From Brachyspira catarrhinii (GTDB lineage Bacteria; Spirochaetota; Brachyspiria; Brachyspirales; Brachyspiraceae): a DNA stretch of 7,818 nucleotides. The position numbers were made by a program, and so were the translations under genes. Location: the NCBI RefSeq assembly GCF_005518285.1, contig NZ_SJDU01000077.1, positions 1 to 7,818 of the forward strand. The letters are read 5' to 3'. Shown here one piece after another: positions 7,427-7,818 of this stretch (the first letter of the stretch is position 1; each line of letters begins with the position of its first letter). The notes under the pieces are model-generated. The model saw nothing but the letters and a program-made list of their open reading frames with translations. It searched no databases and had not been told where the DNA came from.

Positions 7427-7571
7427 ATTTTATGGATAAAAATAAGTTTATGATAAAGAATATATTTCAACAATAAAACCATATTTACCAAAACAATAGT
7501 ATATGATACTAATTTTAAGGATATTTCTTTTTGTGGGGATATAGAAAATATTGACAAAGCAAAAATTAATA
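7427..7571 (+). pseudogene. Possible decayed remnant of a further operon gene
   Basis: No intact gene fits between the methyltransferase stop and the convergent nuclease gene. An ATG at 7432, five bases after the TAA at 7424-7426, reads MDKNKF and stops at 7474-7476. The next frame reads VYDKEYISTIKPYLPKQ (7446-7499), and the third reads VYDTNFKDISFCGDIENI and continues past the end of the nuclease gene (from 7499). Joined in order, the three pieces look like one degraded protein start placed where the next operon gene would be. In AT-rich DNA such patches can arise by chance, and I do not recognise the protein. I see no convincing rho-independent terminator here. Confidence 0.3.
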
Positions 7572-7818
7572 TTAAAGATTTTCGATTTCCTCGATACTTA
7601 ATCCCGTATTTTCGCTTATAAATTTTATATCCAAACCTGATTTTTTTAGGTTTTTGGCTATTGAATATTTTTCGTCTTTTATGCCTTTTTCCATTCCTTC
7701 TTTTATTCCTTCTTCTCGCTCTCTCGATAGCATCATTTTTTGCCCTACTAAAAATGCATCTCTGGCAGCGTAAGCTCGCATAAGTTTATCGTCCGAAGTA
7801 AATCTTTTGTATTCTTCA
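7572..7818 (-). CDS. C-terminal part of an Rpn-type PD-(D/E)XK nuclease/transposase-like protein
   Basis: The minus-strand frame stays open to the right edge, reading EEYKRFTSDDKLMRAYAARD, so the gene begins beyond the window and the Met at 7781 is internal. The visible 81 or so residues match from memory the C-terminal tail of Rpn (recombination-promoting nuclease, PDDEXK transposase-like) proteins: a conserved 'LM-AYAARDAFL-G' helix, a charged segment with repeated EG/KG spacing (EEGIKEGMEKGIKDEK), then a small helical end GLDIKFISENTGLSIEEIE that resembles a helix-turn-helix or tail module. The nuclease catalytic domain is outside the window. The stop is TAA at 7574-7572. It is convergent with the polysaccharide operon and unrelated to it in function. 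Such genes are abundant and multicopy in Brachyspira-like and other host-associated bacteria, and often mark accessory DNA. Confidence 0.8.
   Translation of the reverse strand, partial: EEYKRFTSDDKLMRAYAARDAFLVGQKMMLSREREEGIKEGMEKGIKDEKYSIAKNLKKSGLDIKFISENTGLSIEEIENL

Noticed and set aside
7497..7511. Inverted repeat TAGTAT-ATG-ATACTA as a transcription terminator
   Set aside because: The six-base arms have only one G-C pair each, the loop is three bases and no T-run follows directly, so the stem would be weak; such repeats are common by chance in this AT-rich DNA.
7572..7781. A complete 69-residue protein starting at the minus-strand Met at 7781
   Set aside because: The frame continues in phase to the window edge with family-typical residues (EEYKRFTSDDKL), so the Met is internal to a longer gene.
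1..7818. CRISPR arrays, tRNA or rRNA genes, insertion-sequence inverted repeats
   Set aside because: No regularly spaced short repeats, tRNA-like cloverleaf sequences or paired terminal repeats were noticed by eye; nearly all the window is coding.

Overview
The window looks like part of a cell-surface polysaccharide (capsule, LOS/LPS or O-antigen type) gene cluster from a very AT-rich bacterium. The base composition, the coding style, the Rpn-type nuclease tail at the right edge and the recurring 'GIKITFK'-like tail on sugar enzymes together suggest a Brachyspira-like spirochaete. That is an inference from memory of such genomes; no marker gene in the window settles it.

Layout: five plus-strand genes form one tight run in which every gene overlaps the next by 4 to 10 bases, so they are almost certainly one translationally coupled operon that begins before the window. 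(1) Positions 1-1173: the 3' part of a family 2 glycosyltransferase, cut by the left edge. (2) 1164-2288: UDP-galactopyranose mutase (glf). (3) 2285-3190: a short GalE-type UDP-hexose 4-epimerase. (4) 3181-5286: a 701-residue protein with two family 2 glycosyltransferase domains in a row; its second half is a close paralogue of gene 1. (5) 5279-7426: a 715-residue fusion of a KpsC-type (beta-Kdo-transferase-like) glycosyltransferase with a C-terminal SAM-dependent methyltransferase. After the operon come about 145 bases that may hold a decayed remnant of a further gene. On the minus strand, running in from the right edge, is the C-terminal end of an Rpn-type PD-(D/E)XK nuclease/transposase-like gene.

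How the genes could work together: GalE would interconvert UDP-glucose and UDP-galactose, Glf would ring-contract UDP-galactopyranose to UDP-galactofuranose, and the glycosyltransferase modules of genes 1 and 4 would use Galf and other sugars to build a glycan. The gene 5 fusion could add a Kdo-like or other sugar and methylate it, which would suit a chain-terminating or linker role. Glf is assigned with high confidence, GalE fairly well; donor and acceptor of the transferases cannot be read from the sequence.

The main points worth following up are the KpsC-like/methyltransferase fusion, the duplicated glycosyltransferase module on both sides of glf-galE, a short basic-hydrophobic module found at the C-terminus of genes 1 and 4 and again at the N-terminus of gene 5, and a base-composition step inside gene 5.
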